Shown: one piece after another, positions 21,912-22,394 of the stretch | Position numbering within the stretch: position 1 is the first letter of the stretch | Layout: the number at the start of each line of letters is the position of its first letter | DNA from: JBCDGZ01 sp038750655 | GTDB taxonomy: Bacteria; Bacteroidota; Bacteroidia; Chitinophagales; Saprospiraceae | Direction: 5' to 3' | Length of the DNA: 22,394 nucleotides | NCBI GenBank assembly: GCA_038750655.1 | Contig: JBCDGZ010000126.1 | Coordinates: 1-22,394 of the forward strand | Program-made: the position numbers and the translations under genes | Notes under the pieces: generated by a model | Seen by the model: only the letters and a program-made list of their open reading frames with translations | Database searches by the model: none | Told to the model about the DNA's origin: nothing

Positions 21912-22394
21912 ATGAATGCGACCGATTTGACCAATCCAGATTACCAAACTCGATTGTGGATTAATAAGGGGACGGATTTTGAATTTGCGGAAAAACAACT
22001 AGGGGTGAAGCAGCGTACTGGGGTTTGTTTCTCTGGTGGCGGAACGCGATCCTTGTCGGCAACGATGGGGCAGCTGCGCGGCCTGCAATCTCTGCAATTG
22101 ATCGATAAGGTGGATTATATTTCCTGCGTATCCGGAGGTTCCTGGGCGTCGGCTTTGTTCACCTATTACAAATCCAATCCTCAAGGTACCCAAGGGCCAA
22201 TTAGCGATGCTGATTTCTTGGGGCCGGTGGTCGCTCCGCACGATATTATGGTTAATCCTCCCCATGATCCGACGAAGAATTGGTTGGGTACTGCGGATCC
22301 TAAGCGGCTGGGCACTACGGCGACCAATAGCTTAGTGGAATCCTTTTTCTTGGTGTTGATTGAATGGGCAACGGACTATGTCAATACCAATAGT
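21912..22394 (+). CDS. Cytosolic PLA2/lysophospholipase-like catalytic domain, 3' end outside the window
   Basis: 161 codons are visible. SGGGTRSLSATMGQLRGLQ (residues 41-59) gives the glycine-rich oxyanion loop with Arg46, and VSGGSWASALF (73-83) the nucleophile Ser74, in the pattern of eukaryotic-type group IV phospholipase A2/lysophospholipase B (SGGGxR and GxSGGSW). The family cleaves acyl chains from phospholipids with a Ser-Asp dyad; the Asp should lie beyond the window. An oddity is Cys72 where the elbow normally has Gly (CVSGG). The start at ATG 21912 is chosen because the ATG at 21904 reads only three codons. No signal peptide is visible. It lies after the peptide terminator and has its own presumed promoter in 21826-21911. 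Confidence 0.78.
   Translation, partial: MNATDLTNPDYQTRLWINKGTDFEFAEKQLGVKQRTGVCFSGGGTRSLSATMGQLRGLQSLQLIDKVDYISCVSGGSWASALFTYYKSNPQGTQGPISDADFLGPVVAPHDIMVNPPHDPTKNWLGTADPKRLGTTATNSLVESFFLVLIEWATDYVNTNS

Overview
The window looks like chromosome of a free-living member of the Bacteroidota, probably a Saprospira/Lewinella/Haliscomenobacter-type lineage. Supporting signs are a type IX secretion C-terminal sorting domain, a one-protein hybrid two-component regulator of the kind typical of this phylum, A-rich leaders in front of starts instead of Shine-Dalgarno sites, a TAnnTTTG-type -7 element, and a small double-glycine leader peptide gene. The genus is inference. No rRNA, tRNA, CRISPR array or complete insertion sequence was seen.

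Layout. (1) Positions 1-1497 are visibly A+T-richer than the rest and carry, on the minus strand, a Crp/Fnr-type regulator, a short-chain dehydrogenase and the start of a further gene. A perfect inverted repeat sits about 41 bp upstream of the predicted dehydrogenase start point, as expected of a Crp-type class II activator site. (2) 1498-2111 has no long gene but holds several inverted repeats and one copy of a 48-bp repeat. (3) 2112-11924, all minus strand, reads from a 1331-residue hybrid sensor/AraC regulator through a membrane protein, two tandem 508-residue surface fibre proteins (YadA-type head repeats plus a C-terminal H-type-lectin-like domain), a type IX-sorted protein and a polytopic membrane protein. 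I read the first five as a sensing and adhesion locus. (4) 12074-18282, plus strand and divergent from the regulator, is a compact six-gene redox operon with three Rieske [2Fe-2S] domains in three unusual fusions: with an FMN/3Fe-4S glutamate-synthase core, with a pyruvate-oxidase-like thiamine diphosphate enzyme, and with a ferric-reductase/MsrQ-like haem b membrane domain. The other three products are small or single-pass membrane proteins. (5) 18290-20968, minus strand and convergent with the operon, is a secreted pullulanase-type GH13 enzyme. (6) 20969-21638 is non-coding and dense in palindromes, including three copies of a 35-bp repeat centred on a TGTGTACACA-like palindrome. (7) 21639-21752 encodes a 37-residue peptide with a GG leader, followed by a strong intrinsic terminator and the start of a cytosolic-PLA2/lysophospholipase-like gene that runs off the window.

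The best candidate for an undescribed system is the three-Rieske operon. Topology by the positive-inside rule puts the Rieske domain of the membrane protein in the cytoplasm, the same side as the two soluble Rieske enzymes, so it could exchange electrons with them. The chemistry (direction of electron flow, substrates) cannot be read from sequence alone. The second candidate is the GG-leader peptide with its repeat-rich upstream region and the adjacent lipase-like gene.
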